From a bacterium (GTDB lineage: Bacteria; Acidobacteriota; Blastocatellia; Pyrinomonadales; Pyrinomonadaceae): a DNA stretch of 19,535 nt. Below are positions 1-7,531 of the stretch, one piece after another. Every line of letters begins with the position of its first letter. Within the stretch, counting starts at the first letter, position 1. The position numbers and the translations under genes were made by a program. The notes under the pieces are model-generated. The model saw nothing but the letters and a program-made list of their open reading frames with translations, was not told the origin of the DNA and searched no databases. The stretch spans positions 1-19,535 of the forward strand of contig JAQSDP010000419.1 in NCBI GenBank assembly GCA_029945985.1, in the 5' to 3' direction.

Positions 1-1
1 G

Positions 2-1363
2 GTCGAGAAAACGCCTGGCGACAATGTCATCGGCGGAACGATCAACGGCAGGCGCGGTTTTGTCATGAAAGCCGAAAAGGTTGGGAGTGACACGCTGCTG
101 GCGCAAATCGTACGGATGGTTGGTGAGGCCCAGCGTTCGCGAGCTCCGATCCAACGTCTCGTCGATATCGTATCGGCCTACTTTGTCCCAGCGGTTATTC
201 TCGTAGCGATCGTGGCGTTTGCCGTTTGGATGATCTTCGGCAGTTTCGCCTACGCAATGGTCGCGGCGGTTTCAGTTTTGATCATTGCCTGTCCATGCGC
301 CCTCGGTCTCGCGACACCGATGTCAATTATGGTCGGCACCGGACACGGTGCACGACACGGAGTCTTGGTAAAAAAGGCGGAGGCTCTCGAGATTCTGGAA
401 AAGGTCAATACGATTGTCGTGGATAAAACAGGGACACTGACCGAAGGTAAGCCGCGACTCCAAAGCGTGATTACGAATTTCGACTTCCGAGTTACGGAAG
501 ACGAATTGTTAAAACTTGCGGCAAGTCTTGAAAAGTCGAGCGAGCATCCGCTAGCAGAAGCGATTATCAGAGGCGCGGAAGAGAAAAGGATCGACTTGGC
601 AAAGGTCGATGATTTTGAATCAATCACAGGCAAAGGGATCACCGGAACAATCAACGGGAAAAAGATCCTACTCGGTAATTCGAAGCTGATGACGGAAAAC
701 AACATTAATTTCCCGTCGGACGGAAAGGCCGACGAGCTTCGAGCAGAAGGGCAGACAGTTATGTTCGTCGCCGTTGACGGCAAACCCGCCGGACTCGTCG
801 GCGTGGCTGACACGATCAAGGAGTCGGCTAAAGCGGCGATCGATGAACTGCATAGACAGAAGATCGAAGTCGTAATGATGACGGGAGACAACGCAGTCAC
901 GGCGGATGCGGTTGCGAAAAAGCTCGGTATCGATAAAGTGTTCGCCGATGTGCTGCCCGAGCAAAAGGCGGAAAAGATCAAAGAATTACAGGCCCGGGGC
1001 AAGATCGTCGCCATGGCTGGTGACGGCGTGAACGATGCACCGGCGCTTGCCCAGGCGGAGGTTGGAATCGCGATGGGAACTGGAACCGACGTAGCGATGG
1101 AATCCGCTGATATCACACTTTTGAAAGGCGATCTTCGCGGAATCCTGCGGGCAAAAAAACTAAGCGAAGCGACAATGAAGAACATACGTCAAAACCTATT
1201 CTTCGCATTCTTCTACAACCTGGTCGGCGTACCGATCGCGGCCGGTGTTCTGTATCCGGTTTTCGGTGTGCTTCTCAGCCCAATGATCGCAAGCGCGGCG
1301 ATGACGTTTAGCTCGGTATCAGTTATTGTCAATGCGTTGCGTTTGAGGAATTTGAAACTGTAG
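2..1363 (+). CDS. copA: Copper-exporting P1B-type ATPase, 5' end outside window
   Basis: This inner-membrane ATPase exports Cu+ from the cytoplasm by ATP hydrolysis. The reading frame is open from base 2, upstream of the ATG at 65, and encodes actuator-domain sequence (VEKTPGDNVIGGTING), so the gene starts before the window and the N-terminal metal-binding domains and first membrane helices are missing. Visible in order are the CPC metal site (nt 290-298), the phosphorylated Asp in DKTGT (nt 422-436), the P1B hallmark SEHPLAEA (nt about 539-562), the MMTGDN hinge (nt about 875-892) and AGDGVNDAPAL. The last two helices carry FFYN and M..SS...N, the TM7/TM8 residues typical of Cu+/Ag+ ATPases (P1B-1). 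The methyltransferase gene follows after 5 bp, so this is the first visible gene of a long operon. Confidence in the family is very high; Cu+ versus Ag+ cannot be separated. Confidence 0.96.
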   Translation, partial: VEKTPGDNVIGGTINGRRGFVMKAEKVGSDTLLAQIVRMVGEAQRSRAPIQRLVDIVSAYFVPAVILVAIVAFAVWMIFGSFAYAMVAAVSVLIIACPCALGLATPMSIMVGTGHGARHGVLVKKAEALEILEKVNTIVVDKTGTLTEGKPRLQSVITNFDFRVTEDELLKLAASLEKSSEHPLAEAIIRGAEEKRIDLAKVDDFESITGKGITGTINGKKILLGNSKLMTENNINFPSDGKADELRAEGQTVMFVAVDGKPAGLVGVADTIKESAKAAIDELHRQKIEVVMMTGDNAVTADAVAKKLGIDKVFADVLPEQKAEKIKELQARGKIVAMAGDGVNDAPALAQAEVGIAMGTGTDVAMESADITLLKGDLRGILRAKKLSEATMKNIRQNLFFAFFYNLVGVPIAAGVLYPVFGVLLSPMIASAAMTFSSVSVIVNALRLRNLKL

Positions 1364-1368
1364 GCGGG

Positions 1369-2019
1369 ATGAAAAATGAAGAATACATTCCTGCTCTCAG
1401 CTACGACTGGCTAACACCTTTCTACGACACAGTTGTACGTTTGACTACGCGGGACGAGAGTTTTAAAAGGGCGTTGGTGGTTCAGGCTCAACTCGCGGGA
1501 GTCCATCGCCTTCTTGATCTTGCTTGCGGCACAGCGACGCTCACGATCCTCTTGAAGCAAGATGAGCCGCGAGCCGAAGTAGTCGGGATTGATGGCGACG
1601 AAAACATTTTGGCCATAGCGAAAACGAAAGCCCGCTCCGCTGGCGTTGAGATCCAGTTTGACGAAGGCATGTCATTTGATCTGCCGTATGAGAACGAATC
1701 CTTTGACAGGGTAATTTCGAGCTTATTTTTTCACCATCTGTCACGAGAAAATAAAGTTAGGACTTTGTGCGAAGTATCCCGAGTCCTTAAGCCGAACGGC
1801 GAATTTCACATTGCCGATTGGGGCTTGCCAGCAAATGCCGTAATGAAGATTACGTCACGTTTCATTCAGCTTCTCGACGGTTTTGAAACGACTGCCGATA
1901 GCTTTGGCGGGATGTTGCCGGCCTTGCTGGATACGGCAGGTTTCGCAGGTGTTAAGGAAACGAATTCGTTCAATACGTTGTTCGGCACAATTCGGTTGCA
2001 CAAAGCATTAAGAAAATAA
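1369..2019 (+). CDS. Class I SAM-dependent methyltransferase (type 11 / UbiE-like)
   Basis: This is a predicted cytosolic SAM-dependent methyltransferase of 216 residues with an unknown acceptor. The Rossmann SAM-binding motif I is LLDLACGTATLT (residues 48-59), followed by the acidic strand-2 motif VGIDGD (72-77). The motif-IV region is ENESFDRVISSLFFHHL, and RVLKPNGEFHIADWG is the usual post-motif segment of UbiE-type enzymes. The N-terminus (SYDWLTPFYD) also resembles UbiE/COQ5-type enzymes. It lies between copA (5 bp gap) and the DUF4198 genes (12 bp gap), so it is probably part of the metal-response operon. It lacks the conserved cysteines of arsenite methyltransferase, so I do not call it ArsM. 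The start has no clear Shine-Dalgarno site, but no in-frame alternative is better. Confidence 0.88.
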   Translation: MKNEEYIPALSYDWLTPFYDTVVRLTTRDESFKRALVVQAQLAGVHRLLDLACGTATLTILLKQDEPRAEVVGIDGDENILAIAKTKARSAGVEIQFDEGMSFDLPYENESFDRVISSLFFHHLSRENKVRTLCEVSRVLKPNGEFHIADWGLPANAVMKITSRFIQLLDGFETTADSFGGMLPALLDTAGFAGVKETNSFNTLFGTIRLHKALRK

Positions 2020-2031
2020 CAGGAGAATCGG

Positions 2032-2838
2032 ATGAGAAAAACTATAACTGCACTTCTACTTTTCGCGATGCTGGCCATACCCGCCCTAGCGCACGATTTG
2101 TTTTTAAAGCTCGACAGCTACTTCGTTAAGGTAAATGAAAAAGTTTCGATCAGTGTTTTGAACGGCACGTTTCAGGAAAGTGAAGGGGCCTTGGCTTTTG
2201 CTCGTTTGACGGATATGAGCGTCGTTTCGCCTTCCGGAACGGTTTCGCACCCACTTGAAAAGGACCTGACGAAGAACGAAACGACCGCGTTTTTGAATCT
2301 TGTGCCGAAGGAGGCCGGAAACTACATCGCCGGTATATCGACGATGTGGCGCGAAAGCGGGCTTCCGGCGGCTGAATTTAACACGTATTTGCCGGCCGAA
2401 GGCATTCCCGATATTTTGGAGAACCGAACACGCGACGGCGAGCTCGATAAAGACGCAAAGTATCGCTATTCGAAATATGTCAAAACGATCTTTCAGGCGG
2501 GTAATAAAACAACCGATAACTACAAGACCACCCTTGGATATGCCGTCGAGATGGTGCCCCAGCAAAATCCCTACAAATTAAAAAAGGGAGCCTCGCTTGA
2601 TATTTTATGTGTTAAAGATGGTAAGCCACTTGCCGGTCAAATGGTTACAACCGGATATGAGGCTGGCGGCAAGATGTTGGGCGAAACGAGTGTGCGTACC
2701 AACAAGGACGGAATTCTCACAGTAAAACTAACCGGGGCCGGGAAATGGTACGCAAAGTTTATCAATATGGTAAAGATTGACGACCCAAAGCTGAATTACG
2801 AATCAAAATGGGCGACCCTGACTTTTGAAATCAAGTAG
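2032..2838 (+). CDS. Exported DUF4198-family protein, copy 1
   Basis: The protein (268 residues) has a clear Sec signal peptide: MRK, a hydrophobic core, and IPALA before HDLFLK. Cleavage after ALA would leave histidine as the first mature residue. The rest is a beta-rich exported domain of the DUF4198 type, a family linked to metal uptake and handling (it includes NikM-like proteins), but no enzymatic function is established. The ending WYAKFINMVKIDDPKLNYES is nearly shared with the next gene, to which it is a tandem paralogue of equal length. Positions common to both include the mature N-terminal His, a His in HPLE, and one Cys in the ILC.KDGKPLAGQ segment. An AGGAG ribosome site (2021-2025) sits 6 bp before the ATG. 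Its place in the CopA operon suggests periplasmic copper binding, which is inference. Confidence 0.85.
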   Translation: MRKTITALLLFAMLAIPALAHDLFLKLDSYFVKVNEKVSISVLNGTFQESEGALAFARLTDMSVVSPSGTVSHPLEKDLTKNETTAFLNLVPKEAGNYIAGISTMWRESGLPAAEFNTYLPAEGIPDILENRTRDGELDKDAKYRYSKYVKTIFQAGNKTTDNYKTTLGYAVEMVPQQNPYKLKKGASLDILCVKDGKPLAGQMVTTGYEAGGKMLGETSVRTNKDGILTVKLTGAGKWYAKFINMVKIDDPKLNYESKWATLTFEIK

Positions 2839-2852
2839 AGAGGAAAATTGGA

Positions 2853-3659
2853 ATGAAAAAACAAACGATCTTTGTATTAACTTTATTGCTGTCGCTGGTC
2901 GCCTCGGTTTTTGCGCACGATCTGTTTCTCAAAACGGACAGCTATTTCCTGGAGCCTAACTCGAAGTTTACGGTCCAGATAATGAACGGAACATTTCAGG
3001 CAAGCGAGGGAGCGGTTTCCTTCGCTCGGCTGAATGACTTGAGTGTAGTTACGGCGGGAAAGACCACTCACCCGTTAGAAACAGATTTTACAAAGAACGA
3101 AACTACGGCGTTCATGAACCTCACGACTGGTGCGGCGGGAACTTACGTCATCGGGCTTTCAACTAAGACACGCGAGATCGCGCTAAAAGCGGAAGAATTC
3201 AATGCTTACCTAAAGGAAGACGGCCTGCCCGATACGCTCGAGGAACGGCGTAAGACCGGAGAACTTGAAAAAGACGCCATGGAGCGTTACGCCAAGCACG
3301 TCAAAGCTATACTTCAAGTTGGCAAAAAGCAGACGGACGATTACAAAACGGTTCTCGGTTATCCAGTCGAACTCGTCCCCCAGCAGAATCCGTACAAGTT
3401 GAAAAAGGGCGGCACGATCGAGATTTTGTGTTTGAAGGACGGTAAACCGCTGGCCGGTCAAGTAGTGCTCGCCGGGCGCGAGGAAAAAGGTAAACTTCTG
3501 ATCGCCCCTGAGCTTCGAAGCGACCAAAATGGACTTGTAAAGGTCCGACTCGATGGCACGGGCAAGTGGTATGTCAAATTCATCAATATGACCAAACTCG
3601 ACGATCCGAGTTTGAACTACGAATCTAAATGGACAACGCTCACGTTTGAGATTAAATGA
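2853..3659 (+). CDS. Exported DUF4198-family protein, copy 2
   Basis: This is a second DUF4198 protein of exactly 268 residues, clearly a tandem duplicate of the preceding gene, with shared blocks such as SEGA..FARL, TKNETTAF, VPQQNPYKLKKG and the C-terminal YESKW.TLTFEIK. The signal peptide ends ASVFA before HDLFLKTDSYF, so again a mature N-terminal His is predicted. A purine-rich ribosome site (AGAGAGG, about 2837-2843) precedes the ATG. The stop codon overlaps the start of the sigma-54 response regulator gene (ATGA, 3656-3659), implying translational coupling between an exported protein and the signalling pair. Divergence is spread along the protein, indicating an old duplication rather than an assembly repeat. 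Its function is unknown; a periplasmic metal-binding or sensory accessory role is inferred from context. Confidence 0.85.
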   Translation: MKKQTIFVLTLLLSLVASVFAHDLFLKTDSYFLEPNSKFTVQIMNGTFQASEGAVSFARLNDLSVVTAGKTTHPLETDFTKNETTAFMNLTTGAAGTYVIGLSTKTREIALKAEEFNAYLKEDGLPDTLEERRKTGELEKDAMERYAKHVKAILQVGKKQTDDYKTVLGYPVELVPQQNPYKLKKGGTIEILCLKDGKPLAGQVVLAGREEKGKLLIAPELRSDQNGLVKVRLDGTGKWYVKFINMTKLDDPSLNYESKWTTLTFEIK

Positions 3660-5035
3660 GCCCTTCGTTATCAAAAACACACGCAAGAATTCTCCTCGTC
3701 GATGACGATGATTCACTGCGTCGTGTGCTTGAATTCCAGCTGATCGAGGCTGGATTCGAAGTTGTAAGTGAGAGTGACGGCGGGGAAGCACTGGATCGAT
3801 TCTCAAGTGAAGAATTCGACTGTGTGATCACTGATTGGCGGATGCCAAAGATGAGCGGCTCACAACTCGTTCGCCAGGCGACGGCCATTAACAGCGTAGT
3901 ACCGATAATTGTTATCACGGCCTTCGGCGATGTCGAAATCGCCGTTGAAGCGATGCGCGGTGGAGCTTTTGATTTTATAACCAAACCTTTTAATCGTCCG
4001 GAACTTCTGCTCACGATTGAAAAGGCCCTAAAGTATGGAAGCGCCCTCGCGGAAAATCGACGTCTTAGACGCCAAGTCCATGAAGATTTTCACATCGAGA
4101 ATGTGATTGGAAGATCTGACAAGATGCTCGCCGTTTACGACCTTGTTGAGCGTGTTTCAAAAACCAACGTAACCGTATTGATCGAGGGTGAGTCGGGTAC
4201 AGGGAAGGAGCTAATTGCCAAGGGGATTCATTTTTCCGGATCGCGACGAGAACGTCCATTTGTCGCGATCAATTGTGCCGCAATTCCTGAAACGCTGATC
4301 GAGGCTGAACTTTTTGGGTACAAGAAGGGTGCGTTTACGGGTGCGGTCGGTGAGTCCAAGGGGAAATTTGAAGAGGCGAACGGCGGCACCTTATTTCTCG
4401 ACGAAATCAGTGCGATGCCGCTCGGGTCCCAAACAAGGCTCTTGCGGGTTCTCCAAGAGCAGGAGGTAACACGCCTGGGCGAAAATAGCCCACGAAAGAT
4501 CGACGTTCGGATAATCGCGGCGACCAACGAGAATCTCCCGGAGTTGATAAAAGAAAATACATTTCGAGAAGACCTTTTCTATCGACTTTCGGTAGTGCCT
4601 ATACTAATTCCCCCGCTTCGGGAACGCCGCGAAGACATACCAATTCTAACCGAATTCTTCGTCACCAGAACGGCGGCGAAACACGGTATTAAGCCTCCCA
4701 GGATAGAGCGTGAGGTATTTAAGATCTTTTTCGATTATCCGTGGATGGGCAACGTGCGCGAATTGGAGAATCTGATCGAGCGGATGGTGGTCCTTTCCGA
4801 CGGCGATGCTCTGACACTCGATGACGTGCCAACAGCGGTAAGAGACCCGTCGCCTCTCAACGGGCGGCTCTGGTTTTCTCTACCGTCAGACCCAATAAAT
4901 CTCGACGATATGGAATGTGAGATTATTCGTATCTCGCTCAAGCGGCATGACGGCAACCAATCCCAGACCTCAAGGTATCTGGGCATCACTCGAAGCGCCC
5001 TTATTTACCGGATGCAAAAGTACGGATTGGAATAG
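3656..5035 (+). CDS. Sigma-54-dependent response regulator, NtrC/ZraR family
   Basis: This is a transcription activator of 459 residues with complete NtrC-type architecture. The receiver domain (about 10-125) has the acidic cluster VDDDD (15-19), phosphoacceptor Asp60 in VITDWRMP, Thr88 and Lys110 in TKPF. The AAA+ domain (about 147-385) has Walker A GESGTGKE (178-185), the sigma-54 contact loop GAFTGA (225-230), Walker B GGTLFLDE (243-250) and DLFYRL. A Fis-type helix-turn-helix fills residues about 417-459 (NQSQTSRYLGITRSALIYRM). All key residues are present, so it should hydrolyse ATP and open sigma-54 promoters. Its start overlaps the second DUF4198 gene by 4 bp and its kinase follows after 29 bp. 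I found no convincing -24/-12 promoter in the window, so its targets may lie upstream of copA or elsewhere. Confidence 0.95.
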   Translation: MSPSLSKTHARILLVDDDDSLRRVLEFQLIEAGFEVVSESDGGEALDRFSSEEFDCVITDWRMPKMSGSQLVRQATAINSVVPIIVITAFGDVEIAVEAMRGGAFDFITKPFNRPELLLTIEKALKYGSALAENRRLRRQVHEDFHIENVIGRSDKMLAVYDLVERVSKTNVTVLIEGESGTGKELIAKGIHFSGSRRERPFVAINCAAIPETLIEAELFGYKKGAFTGAVGESKGKFEEANGGTLFLDEISAMPLGSQTRLLRVLQEQEVTRLGENSPRKIDVRIIAATNENLPELIKENTFREDLFYRLSVVPILIPPLRERREDIPILTEFFVTRTAAKHGIKPPRIEREVFKIFFDYPWMGNVRELENLIERMVVLSDGDALTLDDVPTAVRDPSPLNGRLWFSLPSDPINLDDMECEIIRISLKRHDGNQSQTSRYLGITRSALIYRMQKYGLE

Positions 5036-5064
5036 ATCGAATCCCAGAATTCGATCTCCGCACA

Positions 5065-6255
5065 ATGGACACTGAATCGTTCAACATTGTCTCTTCCAGA
5101 AACAGGATATACGTTTGGATCGTTATCGCTGTTACGATCATTCTTGTTACCATCCTTCATTTCCTAACGCCAGTCGATCTTATCGTTTGGCACGAGATCT
5201 TTCAGCGACTCTATTATCTGCCAATAATTGCAGCCGCCCTGCTCTTCGGCTTGAGGGGCGGTCTCGCAGCCTCTCTATTTACAACCATTGTCTATTCACC
5301 CCATGTTTTTCTCCATTGGCAACAAGGGCATTTTGATTATTCGATAAATCAATATGCAGAGATCGTGATATTCAATCTGGTGGGCGGAATAATGGGTGCG
5401 CTCGGGGACAGACTTCGTAAGGCACGCGAGCGGGCGGAGAAAAATGCGCAACAGAAGCGCCAGGCTTATGAGGAATTACAGGCAACGTTTCAGCAGCTGC
5501 TGCAAGCTGAAAAGTTGGCGTCACTCGGGGAGCTTTCTGCGGGCATCGTGCACGAAGTCCGCAACCCTCTCGCCTCGATCAAAGGTGCGATCGAAATATT
5601 AGAAGACGAGTTAGGTCCCGATAGCCCCCGCACGGAGTTTGCCGATCTCGCCCGAAAAGAGATCGACAGATTGGACCGGCTGGTGGGAGAATTTCTGCGG
5701 TTTGCCAGACCCGCCGAACCTTCTAAAGCATTCAGCGACCCGAATGATGTTGTCCAGTCAGTTACCGCGTTAATTGAGAATCAAGCCGTCTCTCAGTCCG
5801 TCACGGTTGTAAAGAATCTCCAAAAAGACATTCCAAGCGTCCTGGTTGATCCGGAACAGATAAAGCAGGTTATTTTAAACTTGGCGATAAATGGAATGCA
5901 GGCGATGGACAACGCAAATGGGACTGTCAAAACATTAACTTTTCGAACGATGGAGCGAGACGGTAAGTGCGTGATCGAAGTTGGGGATTCAGGGCCTGGC
6001 ATTGACAAAGAATACTTCTCGAAAATTTTTGATCCGTTTTTCTCCACGAAAGAAGATGGGGTAGGTCTTGGGCTTTCGATAGCTCATAAGATCGCCACGC
6101 AGCACGGGGGAACACTGACCGCCGAAAACAAACCTGACGGAGCTCTTTTTTCGTTGATTCTCGCGAAACACCCTACGGTACTGAATCTTCGTAAGCAGCC
6201 AGATGGCTTGCTAGACAGAATGGCGGGTGTCGACTCGCAAGAAATTCATACCTAG
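5065..6255 (+). CDS. Membrane sensor histidine kinase (NtrB/ZraS-like catalytic core)
   Basis: This is the partner kinase (396 residues) of the preceding sigma-54 regulator. The N-terminus has about four hydrophobic segments (residues about 15-35, 48-62, 66-85, 97-115) joined by short loops. There is therefore no large periplasmic sensor domain like that of CusS or ZraS, and sensing within the membrane or by a partner is likely. A coiled linker (118-150) leads to the H-box LGELSAGIVHEVRNPLAS with His163. The ATPase domain carries the N-box (Asn276 in LNLAINGMQAM), G1 box GDSGPGID (Asp308), the F-box DPFFSTKE and G2 box GVGLGLSIA. A C-terminal tail of about 25 residues follows. No PAS or HAMP domain is visible. 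No clear ribosome site precedes the ATG. The signal is unknown; copper is a guess from the operon. Confidence 0.93.
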   Translation: MDTESFNIVSSRNRIYVWIVIAVTIILVTILHFLTPVDLIVWHEIFQRLYYLPIIAAALLFGLRGGLAASLFTTIVYSPHVFLHWQQGHFDYSINQYAEIVIFNLVGGIMGALGDRLRKARERAEKNAQQKRQAYEELQATFQQLLQAEKLASLGELSAGIVHEVRNPLASIKGAIEILEDELGPDSPRTEFADLARKEIDRLDRLVGEFLRFARPAEPSKAFSDPNDVVQSVTALIENQAVSQSVTVVKNLQKDIPSVLVDPEQIKQVILNLAINGMQAMDNANGTVKTLTFRTMERDGKCVIEVGDSGPGIDKEYFSKIFDPFFSTKEDGVGLGLSIAHKIATQHGGTLTAENKPDGALFSLILAKHPTVLNLRKQPDGLLDRMAGVDSQEIHT

Positions 6256-6279
6256 ACGAGTCAATAAGCGGAAAAAGTA

Positions 6280-6900
6280 ATGAACAAACAAAAGCATTGG
6301 GAAACGGTTTATCAGACAAAGGCTCGCAACGAGGTCAGTTGGTTCCGCGAACATCTCGATACGTCGCTACGGATGATCCAGAACACCGGCGTCGGTAAAG
6401 ATACGGCGATCATCGATGTCGGCGGCGGTAATTCCAATCTTGTTGACGATCTTCTCGAACGCGGGTTCGTTGATGTTTCTGTCTTAGATATTTCCGAGAG
6501 TGCGATCGCCGACAGCAGAGATCGTCTTGGGGAAAAGGCCGACGAAGCGTACTGGATCACCGCAGATATTACGGCCATCGATCTTCCTCAATCCAAATAT
6601 GACCTTTGGCACGATCGGGCAGTATTTCACTTTCTGACGGACGAAGAAGACAGGCGCAAATACGTAGAACTGGTAATGCGGTCACTCAAACCCGGTGGAC
6701 ACATTATCGTTGCGTCGTTCGGTCTCGAAGGCCCGGAGAGATGCAGCGGGCTCGATGTTGTCCGTTACAGTCCTGAAACAATGCACCACGAATTCGGCAA
6801 CACCTTCAAACTGGTGGAAAGCGTCGGCGAAACCCACAACACACCCTTTGGAACGACGCAGGATTTTGTTTATTGCTACTGCCGTAAGGCAAACCTCTGA
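6280..6900 (+). CDS. Class I SAM-dependent methyltransferase
   Basis: This is the second small methyltransferase of the operon (206 residues), not a close paralogue of the first. It opens with HWETVYQTKARNEVSWF, a signature of a bacterial methyltransferase family with this conserved N-terminal stretch. SAM motif I is IIDVGGGNSNLV (44-55), followed by VSVLDIS with the acidic residue of motif II. The motif-IV region is YDLWHDRAVFHFL, and LKPGGHIIVASFG follows. The acceptor is unknown. It follows the kinase after 24 bp with a weak purine-rich site (GGAAAAAG) and is the last gene of the run. The C-terminus carries a YCYC pattern that is not a recognised metal motif. Thiopurine or tellurite-type detoxification is conceivable, but nothing in the sequence proves it. 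Confidence 0.87.
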   Translation: MNKQKHWETVYQTKARNEVSWFREHLDTSLRMIQNTGVGKDTAIIDVGGGNSNLVDDLLERGFVDVSVLDISESAIADSRDRLGEKADEAYWITADITAIDLPQSKYDLWHDRAVFHFLTDEEDRRKYVELVMRSLKPGGHIIVASFGLEGPERCSGLDVVRYSPETMHHEFGNTFKLVESVGETHNTPFGTTQDFVYCYCRKANL

Positions 6901-6960
6901 GTGAATCGCGAAAAAGAACTCGTGCTACGAATATCCGCGGCTGTTCACCAATTGTTAGAA

Positions 6961-6989
6961 ATTCGGAATAAACGTGACGTTATTATGAT
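6961..6989 (+). promoter_or_regulatory. Candidate promoter with palindromic operator
   Basis: A TATGAT -10-like hexamer (6984-6989) lies just upstream of the Cys/Met-rich protein gene. The perfect 11-bp palindrome AACGTGACGTT (6971-6981) sits immediately before it, where a spacer-binding regulator would act. The -35 position (6961-6966) matches the consensus poorly, which would suit an activator-dependent promoter. If transcription starts about 7 bp after the -10, the ATG at 7010 becomes the more natural start than 6998. This rests on pattern reading only. Confidence 0.3.
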
Positions 6990-6997
6990 AAGATCTT

Positions 6998-7393
6998 ATG
7001 AAGTCTAAGATGAAAAGATTGTTGTCATCACTTTTTGTTCTTTTCGCCGTTGCCGGAAGTGTTCTGGCGGGCATGCCGATGCATTCAAGTTTGATGGACA
7101 ACAAGATGATGAAGTGCTGCAAGAAGGCTAAAGGGACTGAACAATCTCCTTCGGCAAGTGCTGCACGCTTGTGCTGCGCCGTCAATTGTTCCGATCCAGT
7201 ACCGACTTCTGCGGTTACATCGTTTAATTTTGCGCCGGCTATCGTAAAGGTAACTGAAGCGATCGAAAAGCAGGTTGCGGAATTACTCGGACGCCGTAGC
7301 CATTTTGCAGTCCATCTGGTCTCCAAAGAAATCCCTCGACTTATTCAGGCTTCCCACCCTAAGTACCTCCAACATCACTCATTTCTGATTTAA
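6998..7393 (+). CDS. Small exported Cys/Met/His-rich protein, putative copper-binding
   Basis: I do not recognise a named family. The 131-residue product has a signal peptide (basic MKSKMKR, then the hydrophobic run LLSSLFVLFAVAGSVLA), so it is exported or lipid-anchored near the membrane. The start of the mature part is metal-ligand-rich: GMPMHSSLMDNKMMKCC contains five Met, one His and the pair Cys40-Cys41. It is followed by Cys59-Cys60 and Cys64 in RLCCAVNC. The C-terminal third is rich in His (SHFAVH, QASHPKYLQHH). Methionine plus paired cysteines suggests Cu+ binding, and the genes on both sides concern copper. An alternative start at 7010 removes four residues and leaves a typical MKRLLSS signal. 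It stands alone, 97 bp after the operon and 138 bp before the lipoprotein gene. Confidence 0.7.
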   Translation: MKSKMKRLLSSLFVLFAVAGSVLAGMPMHSSLMDNKMMKCCKKAKGTEQSPSASAARLCCAVNCSDPVPTSAVTSFNFAPAIVKVTEAIEKQVAELLGRRSHFAVHLVSKEIPRLIQASHPKYLQHHSFLI

Positions 7394-7401
7394 CTTTAAG
7401 A

Positions 7402-7436
7402 GCCGTATTGCGCCTTTTGAGGCCGTATTGCGCCTT
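7402..7436 (+). repeat. Tandem 15-bp direct repeat upstream of the lipoprotein-cusA unit
   Basis: GCCGTATTGCGCCTT occurs at 7402-7416 and again, identical, at 7422-7436, a 20-bp period (about two helical turns). The second copy with its flank forms a short inverted repeat, AGGC (7420-7423) and GCCT (7432-7435). Two sites on the same DNA face suggest cooperative regulator binding. The 138-bp gap holds nothing else that I recognise apart from the promoter candidate. Confidence 0.55.
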
Positions 7437-7447
7437 CACTTTATGAT
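7417..7447 (+). promoter_or_regulatory. Candidate promoter overlapping the repeat
   Basis: TTGAGG (7417-7422) and TATGAT (7442-7447) form a -35/-10 pair separated by 19 bp. This is longer than the usual 17 bp and is the spacing typical of MerR/CueR-controlled promoters. The second 15-bp repeat and its AGGC/GCCT inverted repeat lie in the spacer. The match is weak and was read by eye. Confidence 0.3.
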
Positions 7448-7531
7448 GTCTGGGGTTCGCTGTAGCTTATGACAGAGGGCTACACATGGTGAATCCTGCC
7501 ATCTCATATTCAGAATTTAGGAGAAAGAACA

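Noticed and set aside
250..1185. Long antisense open frame (311 codons) opposite copA
   Set aside because: It mirrors a strongly conserved gene on the plus strand; the composition is Ser/Ala/Pro-rich without any domain, typical of an antisense shadow.
1983..2000. Sigma-54-like element (CGGCAC...TTGCA) at the end of the first methyltransferase, upstream of the DUF4198 genes
   Set aside because: The GG and GC dinucleotides are 14 bp apart instead of 12, which sigma-54 RNA polymerase tolerates poorly, and the site lies within coding sequence.
1369..2019. Arsenite methyltransferase (ArsM)
   Set aside because: The conserved arsenic-binding cysteines are absent, and only one Cys lies in the SAM motif region.
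6606..6622. TGGCACG followed by GGCAG, another -24/-12 candidate
   Set aside because: Spacing is 11 rather than 12, the -12 element is poor, and the site is inside the second methyltransferase gene with no gene start nearby.
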